A stretch of 64,000 nucleotides of DNA from Macrotis lagotis. Lineage: Eukaryota; Chordata; Mammalia; Peramelemorphia; Peramelidae. The notes under the pieces were generated by a model that saw nothing but the letters and a program-made list of their open reading frames with translations, was not told the DNA's origin and ran no database searches. Where the stretch lies: NCBI RefSeq assembly GCF_037893015.1, contig NC_133666.1, positions 159,670,490-159,734,489 on the forward strand. The letters are read 5' to 3'. Made by a program: the position numbers and the translations under genes. This document shows positions 32,491 to 42,948 of this stretch, one piece after another (within the stretch, counting starts at the first letter, position 1; each line of letters opens with the position of its first letter).

Positions 32491-34060
32491 ATAAAGAGAA
32501 AGGAATTATTACTTTGAATGTGAATGGGATGAATTGTCCCTCAAAATGTAAGTGAATAGCAGAGTAGTTTAAAAACCAGAATCCTACAATATGCTGCTTA
32601 CAAGAAACTCATATGAAGCAGAGAGATACATACAGAGTACAAGTAAAAGGTTAGATCAAAATATATTTTTGCTTCAGCTGAAGTGAAAAAAGCAGGGGTA
32701 GCAATCCATATCTAAGACAAAGCAGCTGCAAAAATAGATAGTGTTAAAAGAGATAAGGAAGGAAACTATATCCTCCTAAAAAGTACAATAGACAATAAAG
32801 TAACTTCAATACTAAATATGTATACACCCAATGGTATAGCATCCAAATTCTTAGAGCAGATGTTGAAGGAGCTAAAGGAACATGTAGACTGCAAAACTCT
32901 ACTAGTGGGAGACCTCAAATTCCCACTGTCAGATTTAGATAAATCTAATCATAAAATAAACAAGAAGAAAGTTAACGAGGTAAATAGATTGTTAGAAAAC
33001 TTAGATATGATAGACTTATGGAGGAAATTGAATGATGATAGAAAAGAACATGCTTTTTTTCTGCAGTACATGGCACTTACACAAAAACTTTAACATTTAT
33101 TAGGGCATACAAACCTAATGATCAATTGAAGAAAGGCAGAAATAGTAAACATATCTTTTTTCAGATCATTATGCAATAAAAATCATGTGCAACATTGGGC
33201 CATGGAGATATAGACCCAGAACTAATTAGAAACTAAATAATTTCATTTTAAAGAATGAGTGGATTAAGCAACAAATTATAGAAAGAATTGATTATTTCAT
33301 CCTAGAAAATGACAATAATAAAACAACATGGGAAAACCTATGGGATACTCTTATGGTGGCTGTCAGGGAATATTTTATATGTTTAAATGCTTACATGAAT
33401 AAATTAGAGAAAGAGGGAATCAATGAACTAAATATGCAACTAAAAATTAGAGAAAGAACAAATTAAAAATACCCCAATAAATATCATATTAGAATTCTAG
33501 AAAACAAAGGAGAAATTAATAAAATTGAAAACAAGACAATTATTGAACTAATAAATACGTGCTAGTTTTATGAAAAAGACTATAAAATTGATGAACTGAG
33601 TAATTTGTTTAAAAAGAAGAAAGAAGAAATCCAAATTGCTAGTATCATAAATGAAAAAGGTGAACTCACCACCAAAGAGGCAGGAATTCTGAATTATTTT
33701 GTCCAGCTCAGTGCTGACAAATCTGACAAAAAATATAAGTTGCTGGGATTAAATGAAGAGGAAATTCAAAACCTAAATAACTCTATCTAAGATAGAGGAA
33801 AAAAACTATAACATTAATTGCAATGGGATACAATTTTACTTTTATTAAATTAAGATAGGAATAAACAACATGTCCCCTTTCCTCACTGTTATTATGAATG
33901 TCTTTAGAAATGCTAACTATAAGAAGAAGACAAGAGAAAAGACTTATAGGCATTAACACTGTCAAAGAGGAAACAAATTATTTCAGTCTTTGAAGGCATG
34001 GTGTTATATTAAAAAAACCTCAAAGAGCCAGTAAAGAACTAATTGAAACAATAAATGCCT
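32490..34060 (+). pseudogene. L1 ORF2 remnant (endonuclease and reverse transcriptase pieces)
   Basis: The 91-residue frame at 32818-33093 is the endonuclease: MYTPNGIASKF, then LLVGDLKF where an active enzyme has GDFN, then LSDLDKS and NRLLENLDMIDLWRKL. The frame at 33605-33790 (IASIINEKGELTTKEAGILN) matches the region before the reverse transcriptase. At 33960-34055 the frame reads like the catalytic region but with FEG in place of FADD. The catalytic residues are lost, so it is inactive. Confidence 0.8.
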
Positions 34061-34064
34061 TGAA

Positions 34065-34514
34065 GTCAAGAATACATGAGACTTCTGTTACTGAGAGAAG
34101 TAATAGTAATGGTGACAACTTTCTGTTACTAGCTGCCAATCTTTTCACCCTAGTTAATGTGTTCTATGGCTCCATGTATTCTTCTTTGCCCCTTTGTTTT
34201 TGTTCTACTGGGTTAGGGACTTTTGGAACTTCAAAAGACTCAAGAAGTCCAGGAGTTGTAGTGCTTACTTCAATTTGCCTGAGGCTGAACATAGCTGAGC
34301 AGCAGAGGAGTCCTGAAAAGCATTTTGTTTGTCCCAGTCTAATGGTTGCTGAGGTCTTGTGTGCCTTGAAGCAGGGCTAAGCTCCTAAAAGTAATAGGGA
34401 AGTTATGGAGATGAATGTATTTATAGAAAAACAAAATGTAATGAGTACATCTTGCAACATATTTATGCCTTAATGTGTACATTTCACTCGATACAGGTGG
34501 AAAGGTAAAAATTT
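34065..34514. other. Unclassified block between L1 and the HSP90AB1 pseudogene
   Basis: A 106-codon frame at 34060-34380 is present but matches no protein I recognise. The block is GC-richer than average, with 'gttctactgggttagggact' and 'cctgaggctgaacatagctg'. It could be a repeat or another retrocopy. I can say no more from the sequence. Confidence 0.35.
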
Positions 34515-36298
34515 TCCTCATGTAAAACCTACATTCTTTTAATTTGGCATTTTTCAATTTCAGAACAAAATAAACAGTAACAGCCCACAATACACATCAT
34601 GCTCCCCATATCAGGAGAGAAGGAATAGGACACTATAAAGCACTTCCCATACACTGGAGAGCAAGAAGAAATAAAGCACACTAAACATTGGCAGATGGAG
34701 ATAGGCAGGAGAGGATCCTCTGCTGTTGTGGAAAAACACAGGGAAATTTTCAGAGGGTGGGCTTTGATGCAGAGGTTTGTTTAATCCATCTGCTCCATAT
34801 GGATGGCATCTTTATCTCTTTCGACTGGGGGGGGATCTCATCAGGAGCAACAACACTGTGTTCTTCTGCTATCACCTCATCCTCATCAATGCCAAGGAGT
34901 AATTTATTGTGTGTCTCTGAATCCTCAAGGGAGAAAATGAAGACAGCAGAACTGTCTCAAAAAGAAAGAACACCCAGTTATTCACAACTTTGTTATTCCT
35001 GTCAGGTTCAGGTTTCAGCCTGAGAGTCTATGCAATGGAATGATCTAGGTTAATTAACAGGTGCTTCTTGACCATCGATAATCCATTGATGAATTGTCTT
35101 TCAATGCCTGTGCCTTCATGATGCAGTCCATGAAGTCTGTGCAGTCTCAAATACATGTAGCAAAGCAAGAGGTCAAAGACACCAGCCAATTGGTTATTGA
35201 AACTCTCTCAATTTTCTTATTCAGAATTTCTTCCAATAGTTTGCACAATTTTCATATTTTGTCTTAAGTTACTCTATTTTTTCTTTTCTATTTCATTCTC
35301 TTGAATTTCTTATTCTTCCTTAGTGACAGAGACAAGGGTCTTCCCTTGTCTCTTGTATTGTGTTCATCAGTGGACTCTGTCATATATACTATTTTAAAAC
35401 CACATTTCTGTACCCATTCAACAAAAGCAGAGTTAGCAACTTGTTCTAAGCATTTAACAGTAGATACATTTCTGGGTATTCTTCAATATGGATACAGATT
35501 CAGACAAAGAAGTCATCTCATCTCCTTACTGAGATGTGCGACAATTTAAGAATTCAAATAAATAGCACCTTGGTTTATTCCTCATGGATTCTAAGTTTCA
35601 GGTTTTTAAAAACTCTCATTGAACATTTTATAATTCTTTTTGTCTTCTTCCCATTCAGAGAAGATCTCTAGACACTCCTTGACAGTGTTCTCGCAAATGA
35701 CCTTCAGAATCTTAACTTTGCTGCAACTCTCTGAAAATGTTAAGAGACAGATCCTAAGGCTCTGCCATGCCTCAGATGAAGTAAAGATAATCAGAAATAA
35801 GCTTATCACAACTCTCCTTGATGAATACATGTCACACATATAACTTAATTTTTTTTTTAGTTTTTAAAGAGTTCAAATGGGGATGAAAAGAAGAGCTTTG
35901 AATTTCAGCTGATGTTTCATAGGTTTTAATCATTGCTATTATGAAACACAACATAGTCTTCTTGACTGATGTCATCAAGATTATGTGTTCATATAAGCTT
36001 GATTTTGTTCAGCTCTTACCAATTAAATGCATTTCTCCTTGATCTCCTTGGTTTTCTTCTTCTTGTCTTTGCATCATCTTCATTAGATCCTACATCTTCA
36101 ACCCTGGGTTTCTCTTCATCTTTAGCTTTCTCTTCTTCTTTCTCTTAGTCTACCTTAACCTCATCATCACTGATGTCTTTCTCTCATTCTTTCTCCAGAT
36201 AAATTGTGATGGTATAGTCAGTGAACTGTGAGTGCTCCTTTACATTCTCCTCAGAGCACACCTGGTGCCCAAGGTGCAAATGAAGTAATCTTGAAGGC
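34515..36298 (-). pseudogene. HSP90AB1P: HSP90AB1 processed pseudogene (retrocopy), 5'-truncated
   Basis: On the minus strand the conceptual product follows HSP90-beta from the end of the ATP-binding domain to the C-terminus in one uninterrupted exon-less run. Seen in order: VKEHSQFTDYTITIYLEKE and ISDDE (36170-36250); the charged linker EEKPRVEDVGSNEDD, then in another frame KDKKKKTKEIKEKCI (36050-36110); LKFKALLFIP (35885-35915); [20 protein letters not shown] (35640-35740); LKLRIHEE (about 35590-35615); the M-domain/C-domain part around ILNKKIERVSITNWLVS (35185-35235); a stretch matching 'MKAQAL.DNS..GY' (35075-35125); LLGIDEDE (34880-34900); APDEIPP; and the end MEQMD followed by TAA (34781-34798), where the parent has MEEVD. 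KDKKKKTK and GIDEDEV point to the beta (AB1) rather than alpha (AA1) gene. After the stop the sequence still follows the AB1 3' UTR ('gatgtgtattgtgg', 'attttgttctgaaatt') down to a mutated poly(A) signal near 34536-34543. Many stops and frameshifts, no introns, and loss of the N-terminal ~200 residues show a dead retrocopy. A poly(A) tail is not clearly preserved. Confidence 0.93.
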
Positions 36299-36340
36299 AT
36301 GATGTGGGACTTTTAGTGGAAAGGACAGCAACATTTTCTT

Positions 36341-36493
36341 TTTGTTTTTAGATTTTTTGCAAGGCAAACGGGGTTAAGTGGCTTGCCCAAGTCCACACAT
36401 CTAGGTAATTATTAAGTGTCTGAGACCGGATTTGAGCCCAGGTACTCCTGACTCCAGCACTGGTGTTTATCCACTATGTCACCTAGCCACCCT
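36341..36493 (-). repeat. WSINE1-type SINE with 13 bp target duplication
   Basis: 'tagattttttgcaaggcaaa', 'cggggttaagtggcttgccc', 'aattattaagtgtctgagac', 'cggatttgagcccaggtact', 'cctgactccagcactggtgt' and 'ccactatgtcacctagccac' in plus-strand reading. The flanks gcaacattttctt (36328-36340) and gcaatattttctt (36494-36506) differ at one base. It lies about 40 bp beyond the truncated 5' edge of the HSP90AB1 retrocopy. Confidence 0.94.
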
Positions 36494-36506
36494 GCAATAT
36501 TTTCTT

Positions 36507-38039
36507 GAAAAAGATTTTCTTGCTAAAGATTTATAGGTAACTGTGATAAAAATTGAATATTAAATAATTTTTCTATTTGTTTAATCCTGGATAATGAAGA
36601 AATGTAATATCTGTAGAGAGAAAATGAATAACAACTATCAGGGAAGAAGGTTCTATAATTTATTAAATAAATATTTGAAGAAGTGAGGAGGGGTTCTGAA
36701 TTTCTTTGATGGCTATATTAAAAATGTATTTATTAATTAATGAGGAAATATTCAACCATATCCATAAATTGCCAGAGAACTCAATGTGATAAGATTAAAT
36801 ATAGGAACAAATCAAGTAACAGACTTGGGGGTCACCAGCTTTGCTATTAAATGAAATTCACATCAGAAAAATAAAACATTCATAAAAAAAGCAAAGATCT
36901 ATTGGAAGTTGAAGAAATATTATATTGAACAGAGAAACTGATGTCTCTTTTTGTTCTATTCAAATGTGTTTTTGAATGTCTTCATTCTAAAGAGATAAGT
37001 ACCTACCTCTGAGGTAACTAAACAGATAATTTAAAAATGTATAGAAGAACCAAGTTCTATAACAATACCTTTCTTTCCCTCCCTCCTTCTCTTAGTTTTT
37101 CTTTTTAAAAAATTGTGGTTAAAATGATGCCATTATACCAGTTTTCACTAAGCATGACAAACTGTTCTAATTAAGCCATTTAAAACAACATTTTTATTGT
37201 AAGCATATGTGAAACCACAATTTTTTAAAATTAATTTTCCATTGCTCTTTCCTGCAAATCAGAGAATTTTCACCAATTTAAATGTGATGCAAAAAATGAA
37301 AATATTGGAAGCCAGAATTTATGAGAAGAAATAAATTTATTTTCGAGTTGAATATGGAGTAATATTAACACATGGTATGCAATAGGTCTATGGAATTTTA
37401 TATCCAAAGCAACAAATATACAAAATCACAAATATTTTAAAATCACGTGACTACCCTTCTATTTATTTTAGTAATATGTAGCTTAGAACTAAGCTCAACT
37501 TTGATTTGAAATGGTGTGTAAGGTTTACAGTTCTTAAAATCTAAATTTTCATAAGAGTTAAATTTGATTTGAGTGTCACAGAAGCCTGCTTTTAGACCTT
37601 GTGGATGGGTACACAGCTTTTTTTCCTCTCTTACTAAGATGGAATTCTCAGGTACAAATCCATACATACAGACTGGGATAACTGAGCTGCAGAGAAAAAG
37701 CTCATGTTCATGTTTCCCCTCAAATTCTATGATTGTTTACATACCTGCCAGGTATGTATTTCTGAGAAAAAAATAGAATTTTAGATCTGACTCAAATGTA
37801 AATTCTGTCATCAAAAAGAGGAGTAGAATGATTTCAAAAGTCCATTATGGACCATAAATTTGTACATGGCAGCTATCTATTTCTTCCTAATAAAAGAAAT
37901 ATTAAATGCACAAAGGATAAGGAGTCCTTGACAAAAAACTTAAGCATAATGTGGTACCTTATAATTTTTCATTTGTATCAAACCAAGAGGTTTGATATAA
38001 AAATATTAAACATTTTGGAGAGTTGATGATTTGGTATCT
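36507..38039. other. 1.5 kb of unclassified AT-rich DNA
   Basis: No recognised repeat or gene. Overlapping frames at 37443-37667 (minus) and 37573-37776 (plus) of 67-74 codons have no known domain. I looked for a continuation of HSP90AB1 upstream and see none, so the retrocopy really stops near 36298. Confidence 0.45.
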
Positions 38040-39375
38040 CACCTTCATCTTGGATCTTTGATATCTTGCTCAACATCTTTGTCTTCTGGAAAGCCAAGCT
38101 AACCATTGGGATTATTTTGCTCTCTTTGTTCATTCTTTCTTTTGGAGTTTCAATCTTTTTGAGACAATTTTTCAGTCTTAGATATAGTGCTTTGCTAATT
38201 TTTTCCTACAGAACATTTTTTCACATACTTGGAATCTTAATTAGTCTGAGCCATTTTTGGACTTTTGGACTTTCTCAGAAACTTTGAATTTATCTGATGT
38301 CTTTGCCATTCTTAATTTTTCCTCTATCATGCTTATTTGATTATCAAAATTCTTTTTGAGTCTTTCCATGTCCTGAGACCAATTTATATTTTTCTTGGAG
38401 GTTTTGGATGTAGAAGCTTTAGCTTCTACTCAGGGTGTTTGTTTTGCTTTTCAATATGACCATGGAAATTGTCTGTATTAATATATTTTTTTCTCCTGTT
38501 CTTTCCTCATTTCCCAAGTTTTTGACTTCATTTTGACTTTCTTTTAATGTGGGGTTCTGCCTCTAGGGTGGGTAATGTATTGTCCTAAGTCTTTCAGGGT
38601 TTTGCAGCTATTTTTAGAAATACTTCTAGGGATCTACAAGTTCTCAATTCTTCCAAGGTCTTATGAGAGGCTCTGACTACTTTCCTGGTCTATGTTCTGG
38701 TCAGTAGATGACCACAAGAACTCCCCTCTATATTGGTGTTGTGAGGAAGGTCCCTGCTCTACTTTAACAGTAAGTGCTGTAATATTGCTTCCTGAGGACT
38801 GTGACCCATATCTGAGTATGAGTAAAGTAACATAGTCCGGCCTCAGTGATGGCAAAGAGACCCCTGTAATCCCCTCTGACGTTCTTCCCTGTTTGTGGGC
38901 TAAGAGCTATGGATGCAGCTGTAGCTCTTTATTCAGACCTGTTACTGATCTTCTGGGGTCAGTTCTGTGCTAATGAGGCCTCCCCTGGACTATGAGCCTA
39001 TTTCACTCCAGTTTGGCAGAGTTTTCCTGAACTTCCAAGTTGTCCTTGGAAGTCTCTGGGCTGAGAAATCTGCAAGTCCCTACAGTTGCCAGAGACCTAG
39101 TCATCCCATTCTCTCTTCCTGGTTTGCTGAGGCAGGTTCACTCTGGCCTGGCCCAGGTTGCTCCACAATCTTCTCTTACCATGGTACAGCTGATCCTTCC
39201 TGTGGATCTTCTAAGTGGTCTTGGGCTGTGGAATTGTCTCACTCATTTGTTTCATGGGTTCTGCCACTCCAGAACTTGGTTAGAGTCAGTAGTTAAAGGT
39301 ATTTGGAATGATTTGCAGGAGAGTTCAGGTATGTCTCTGCCCCTATTTTGCCAGCTTGGCTTTGCCCTTGAGAAG
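38040..39375 (-). mobile_element. L1 LINE 5' part (5' UTR and ORF1 N-terminal region)
   Basis: The 5' end on the minus strand is 'agggcaaagccaagctggca' near 39345-39365. The 5' UTR (38510-39370) is collinear with that at 15240-16060. Lower coordinates hold the coding start of ORF1 (38060-38500, Leu/Lys/Glu-rich on the minus strand). The 109- and 112-codon plus frames at 38967-39378 are antisense to this 5' UTR and are most simply chance frames in GC-richer DNA. Confidence 0.75.
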
Positions 39376-39563
39376 TGAGATGTATACAACAGAGAAAACT
39401 TGCTATTATTTTTCCCCTCCAACTACTTGATATCCGTTTAATTCCTTTCTTTTTCTAGTGATGTTTGAGTTGGCTTTTGTTTTTTTATTGTTATCTGTGC
39501 AAAAGTTTTTTTTAATTATATATTATTAAAATTGTCCATTTTGATTCTTGTGAACTGCTCTTT

Positions 39564-39567
<4 letters not shown>

Positions 39568-39619
<52 letters not shown>

Positions 39620-39632
39620 CTCATTCTCTCTA
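39568..39632. repeat. (TC)n microsatellite
   Basis: A pure TC tract to about 39612, then imperfect TCTC units. Confidence 0.95.
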
Positions 39633-39879
39633 TTTCTTCATAAAGTCTTCAATACTCCATGAATATGAAAGGTAAATTTTTCTATATGCTTCAGTTTGTA
39701 TATGATGACAGTCTTTAGATTCCAAATAATGTAAAACATTTTGAACTTATCTTGATATATGGAACATTATTTTTCATTTATACTTCATTTCTGTGAAACT
39801 TCTTATCATCTTTTCTAGCAGTTTTGGTCAAATGGCGAGTTTTTGTCCCCAAAGTTGACTCTTTGGGTTTATCACACTA

Positions 39880-39930
39880 TGTATGTATATACATATATAC
39901 ACACGCACACACACACACACACACATACAA

Positions 39931-39963
<33 letters not shown>

Positions 39964-39968
39964 ATATA

Positions 39969-40006
<38 letters not shown>
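39880..40006. repeat. Compound (CA)n(TA)n microsatellite
   Basis: GTAT units, two CA tracts (39899-39925, 39931-39950) and a long TA tract (to 40006). Frames over it (39828-40010, 39883-40107) are dipeptide repeats and not genes. Confidence 0.95.
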
Positions 40007-40007
<1 letters not shown>

Positions 40008-40598
40008 CACAAATTACTATGGTCATTTGTTACTGTGTATTATTATTCATATATTTGGTTCTACTGATCTACCCCTATATTTCCTATCCAGTAATTCAAT
40101 GTTTTGATTATTACTACTTAGCAACTTAATTTGAAATCTGCTACTATTAGATTGCCTTCCTTCACATTTTTTACTTTGACTCCTTTAATGTTCTAGATGT
40201 TTCATTTTTTACCATAAATTCTATGATTATTTACCTGGGTCTAAATAATTCTGAGGCAGTTTCATTGGTATGGCACTGAATAAGCAAAGTATGTAAAATT
40301 GCCTTTCATTGTATGGGCTCAGTCTATCATGAACATTTAATATTTCTCAAGATGTTTAGATCTGTCTCTGTGTTGAAAAAAATGTTTTGTAATTGTGTTC
40401 ATAGAGTTATGCTCTCAAGTATTTTATATTGTCTATAGTTAATTTAAGTGGAGTTTTTCTCTTTATTTCTTCCTACAAAATTTTATAGGTAATATAGATA
40501 AGTGATAATTATCTAGGTTCATAATATGTGTTGAAGCTTTGTCATAGTTGTTCATTGTTTCAAGTAGATTTTAGTAGGTTGTCAAAAAGTTTTCTAAG

Positions 40599-40750
40599 GA
40601 CTAGCTAGGTGGTGCAGTGAACAGAGCACTGGCCATGGAGTCAGGAGAACCTGAGTTCATTCTGGCCTCAGACACAATAATAACATAGCTGTATGACTTT
40701 GGACAAATCACAACCCCATTGCCTTGAAAAACTCTAAATATCAAAAATTT
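40599..40750 (+). repeat. WSINE1-type SINE inserted in L1, with 15 bp target duplication
   Basis: 'gactagctaggtggtgcagt', 'gagcactggccatggagtca', 'ggagaacctgagttc', 'tggcctcagacacaataata', 'cccattgccttgaaaaactc'. Flanked by aaaaagttttctaag (40584-40598) and aaaaagttctctaag (40751-40765), one mismatch. The target lies inside the minus-strand L1 ORF2. Confidence 0.92.
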
Positions 40751-40869
40751 AAAAAGTTCTCTAAGTAAACCATCATATCATCTACAAAGAATTATAATTT
40801 TGTTTTCTTTTTGCATATTCTTATTCCCTCTATTTCTTAATTTTTAATGTTATTTGTTCTAATACAATA

Positions 40870-41640
40870 GTGAATAATCAAGGGAAAGCATATGCTTTTC
40901 CAGTAAAATCAAATGCAAAACATAGTTCTCAGACAACCTCTGTAGCCTTCACCAAAATGAAAAGGAGTGTTTCAGATGCCCAAATCTGGAGTGGCAGAGA
41001 TGAATACCACAAAGTGTTCAGTGTGGCAATGGAACAAATCCTTGAGTACCTGCTAGGAGCCTCAGGGAGAGTTCAATTTTCTTTGTGAAGGGCAAGATTG
41101 TCCTGGAATGGTTTCCCCCTAAGAAAAATAGTCACATATTAAAAAATATTATGGTTCTGGCACTATACAACGAGCTCTGGGAAGTGTCCTAGCGAAGCAT
41201 TGTGACAAGCTCATGTTGTCCTATTTTGTTTAAAGATTTTAGAGGAAAGGTTGTACTGATGATTAGTCCATAGAGAGATAGATCTGGATTAATTGTGTTG
41301 GCACTGTCTGTGCCTAAATGGTATGGTGCTTCATTTGATTTGAGTCACTCTTTTCTTACCAAGTATTCCATATTGGGAAATAAGAGTGAAAAATCATACT
41401 CAAGGATCAAGAACTCTCATAGCATTCAAAGCATCACCAAAAGTCCTGTTTCCTATCAATCAGGCGATAGGGTGAAATTGTTCTGTTAAGTGAATACGAG
41501 TGATAAGTATATCTTTGCACAATATACCCCACTATGATAAACATAATTGTGCAAACCATGCCATCATGGATAAGATGACATTGTCTTCTTTAGTTTTGAA
41601 GGACAAACATCATCATAATCATAAGCATCAGCATCAAGTG
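40870..41640 (+). repeat. Unclassified repeat-like block with a CAT-rich tail
   Basis: Not L1 or SINE by eye and GC-richer than its surroundings. It ends 'cttctttagttttgaaggac' then 'aaacatcatcataatcataa' and 'gcatcagcatcaag', which looks like a simple-repeat 3' tail of a non-LTR element. It begins with a 72-codon frame (40870-41088) that resembles no protein I know. It directly follows the L1 ORF2 piece. Possibly an RTE-like or other retroposon 3' end; the family is unknown to me. Confidence 0.4.
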
Positions 41641-41715
41641 TGAAACAAACATATCATAATATGAGATTTCTGTTTTATTCTCATTGCAAATAATGAACTT
41701 TTTTTTAAAAAAATG

Positions 41716-41870
41716 TTTTAAAATTTTATTTATTTAAGGCAGTGGGAATACATGACTTGCCCAAGGTCACACAGCTAAGTAATTATTAAATGGCTGAGAT
41801 CACATCTGAGCTCAGTTCATCCTGACTACAGGACTGGTGCTCTATCCACTGTGTCACCTAGATAACTCAT
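41716..41870 (-). repeat. WSINE1-type SINE
   Basis: 'ttatttaaggcagtgggaat', 'acatgacttgcccaaggtca', 'cacagctaagtaattattaa', 'ctgagctcagttcatcctga' and 'ctatccactgtgtcacctag' in plus-strand reading. Moderately diverged. Confidence 0.88.
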
Positions 41871-41939
41871 AATGCTTGCTCTTAATTATAATTAAATATT
41901 ATTTATTTTTAGAAAGATGACATTTATTCCTAAACTCTT

Positions 41940-42170
41940 CTCTTTTTTTCTGTAGCACCTCACAATCTGCTTTGTTTTTGATCATTACTTGTTTAATCCA
42001 CGCTCTTTTTAGCACCATTTCTTTTTATTTTATCCCCTGCCCCCTCCAGTTTCCCTTTTAGATAAGGTAGATTTCTAATCCCAAATGTCTGTGTATACAT
42101 GATTCTTCCCTTTTTGAACTAGTTCAAGAAATGAGGTTCAAGTATAGCTCACTCACTCACATCATAGTTA
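41940..42170 (-). mobile_element. L1 inter-ORF-like fragment
   Basis: Pyrimidine-rich plus strand with 'ttttatcccctgccccctcc', 'agataaggtagatttctaat' and 'gtctgtgtatacatgattct', similar to 57640-57690 and 61890-61990, which are L1 inter-ORF regions in reverse. Short, moderate support. Confidence 0.5.
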
Positions 42171-42171
42171 C

Positions 42172-42210
<39 letters not shown>

Positions 42211-42354
42211 TATATAGTATGGTATTGATATCATAAAATATATACAGAAATATATATATGCATATTTATGTATATATATGTATTTTTCTGTGTATATGTG
42301 TATGGTGTAGAGTGCTACACACACACACACACACACTCACACTGTACATATTTA

Positions 42355-42385
<31 letters not shown>

Positions 42386-42386
42386 C
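42172..42386. repeat. Cluster of (TA)n, (CA)n and (TA)n microsatellites
   Basis: TA at 42172-42212, mixed GTAT/ATAT at 42236-42300, CA at about 42317-42342, TA at about 42358-42385. The frame at 42268-42498 reads through it. Confidence 0.92.
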
Positions 42387-42563
42387 ATCTATGTATTTTC
42401 CTGAACTTTTTTTAATGAATTCATTTAAAATGTTATTGGATATATTTCCTCTTCCTTTTTTGTCATCTTACTTTTCCCCCTCCACATACACAAAATAAAA
42501 ACAGAATTTAATCTAAGAGATTAAAGGATATGAACAGACACTTTTCAACTGAAGAAATAAAAG

Positions 42564-42608
<45 letters not shown>
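42564..42608. repeat. (TA)n microsatellite within L1
   Basis: About 22 TA units inserted in the L1 ORF2 reading just before its C-terminal part. Confidence 0.95.
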
Positions 42609-42611
<3 letters not shown>

Positions 42612-42639
42612 CCAGATGAAAAAATGCTTTAAATAATTT

Positions 42640-42948
42640 TTGATTAGGGAAATGCAAATTAAAACTATGGAGTATCACCTCTCACTTATCAGATTGGTTA
42701 AGATGACAGAAAGGGAAAATGATCAATATTGGAGAGGTTGTGGGATGATTGGGACATTGATGCATTACTGGTGGAGTTGTGAACTGATCCAACCATTCTG
42801 GAGAACAATACAGAACTATGCCCAAAGAGTAAAGATCATATCTTTTGGCCCAGCAATTCCAATTCTAGAACTATATGCAGAAGAAATCATAAAAATGGAA
42901 AAGTCCCATATGTCTCAAAATATTCATAACAGTTCTTTTTTTTTGTAG
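42640..42948 (+). pseudogene. L1 ORF2 C-terminal remnant
   Basis: Holds the Cys-containing C-terminal segment of L1 ORF2 in one open frame of about 100 residues (key pattern W-x-G-C-G...H-Y-W-W-S-C). The preceding parts are absent, so it is only the 5'-truncated end that L1 insertions usually leave. Confidence 0.82.

Larger units (their letters stand above)
29958..34060 (+). mobile_element. Plus-strand L1 LINE with 5' UTR, broken ORF1 and broken, shortened ORF2
   Basis: Begins 'cttccagctaagatggcaga', the typical 'aagatggcaga' L1 start. In order: 5' UTR (29958-30780), ORF1 remnant (30785-31680), purine-rich inter-ORF region (31690-32490), endonuclease part of ORF2 (32490-33200), middle of ORF2 (33200-33790) and a piece of the reverse transcriptase (33830-34060). 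The rest of ORF2 and the 3' UTR are missing, and internal deletions exist between the ORF2 pieces. Many stops make it inactive. The HSP90AB1 pseudogene begins about 450 bp beyond its end. Confidence 0.88.
39400..40595 (-). mobile_element. L1 LINE ORF2 fragment
   Basis: Plus-strand reading 'atctgtgcaaaagttttttt', 'ttggtcaaatggcgagtttt', 'tggttctactgatctacccc', 'ttcattggtatggcactgaa', 'tctatcatgaacatttaata' and 'tctaggttcataatatgtgt' is the reverse complement of the C-terminal half of ORF2. It continues to 40751-40865 after a SINE. Microsatellites interrupt it at 39568-39632 and 39880-40006. Confidence 0.78.

Noticed and set aside
35606..35839. 77-codon minus frame as a small gene
   Set aside because: It is the [20 protein letters not shown] part of the HSP90AB1 pseudogene, out of frame with the neighbouring parts.
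36507..37000. Upstream (N-terminal) part of HSP90AB1 beyond the SINE
   Set aside because: No codons resembling the ATP-binding domain could be found there; the retrocopy is truncated near 36298.
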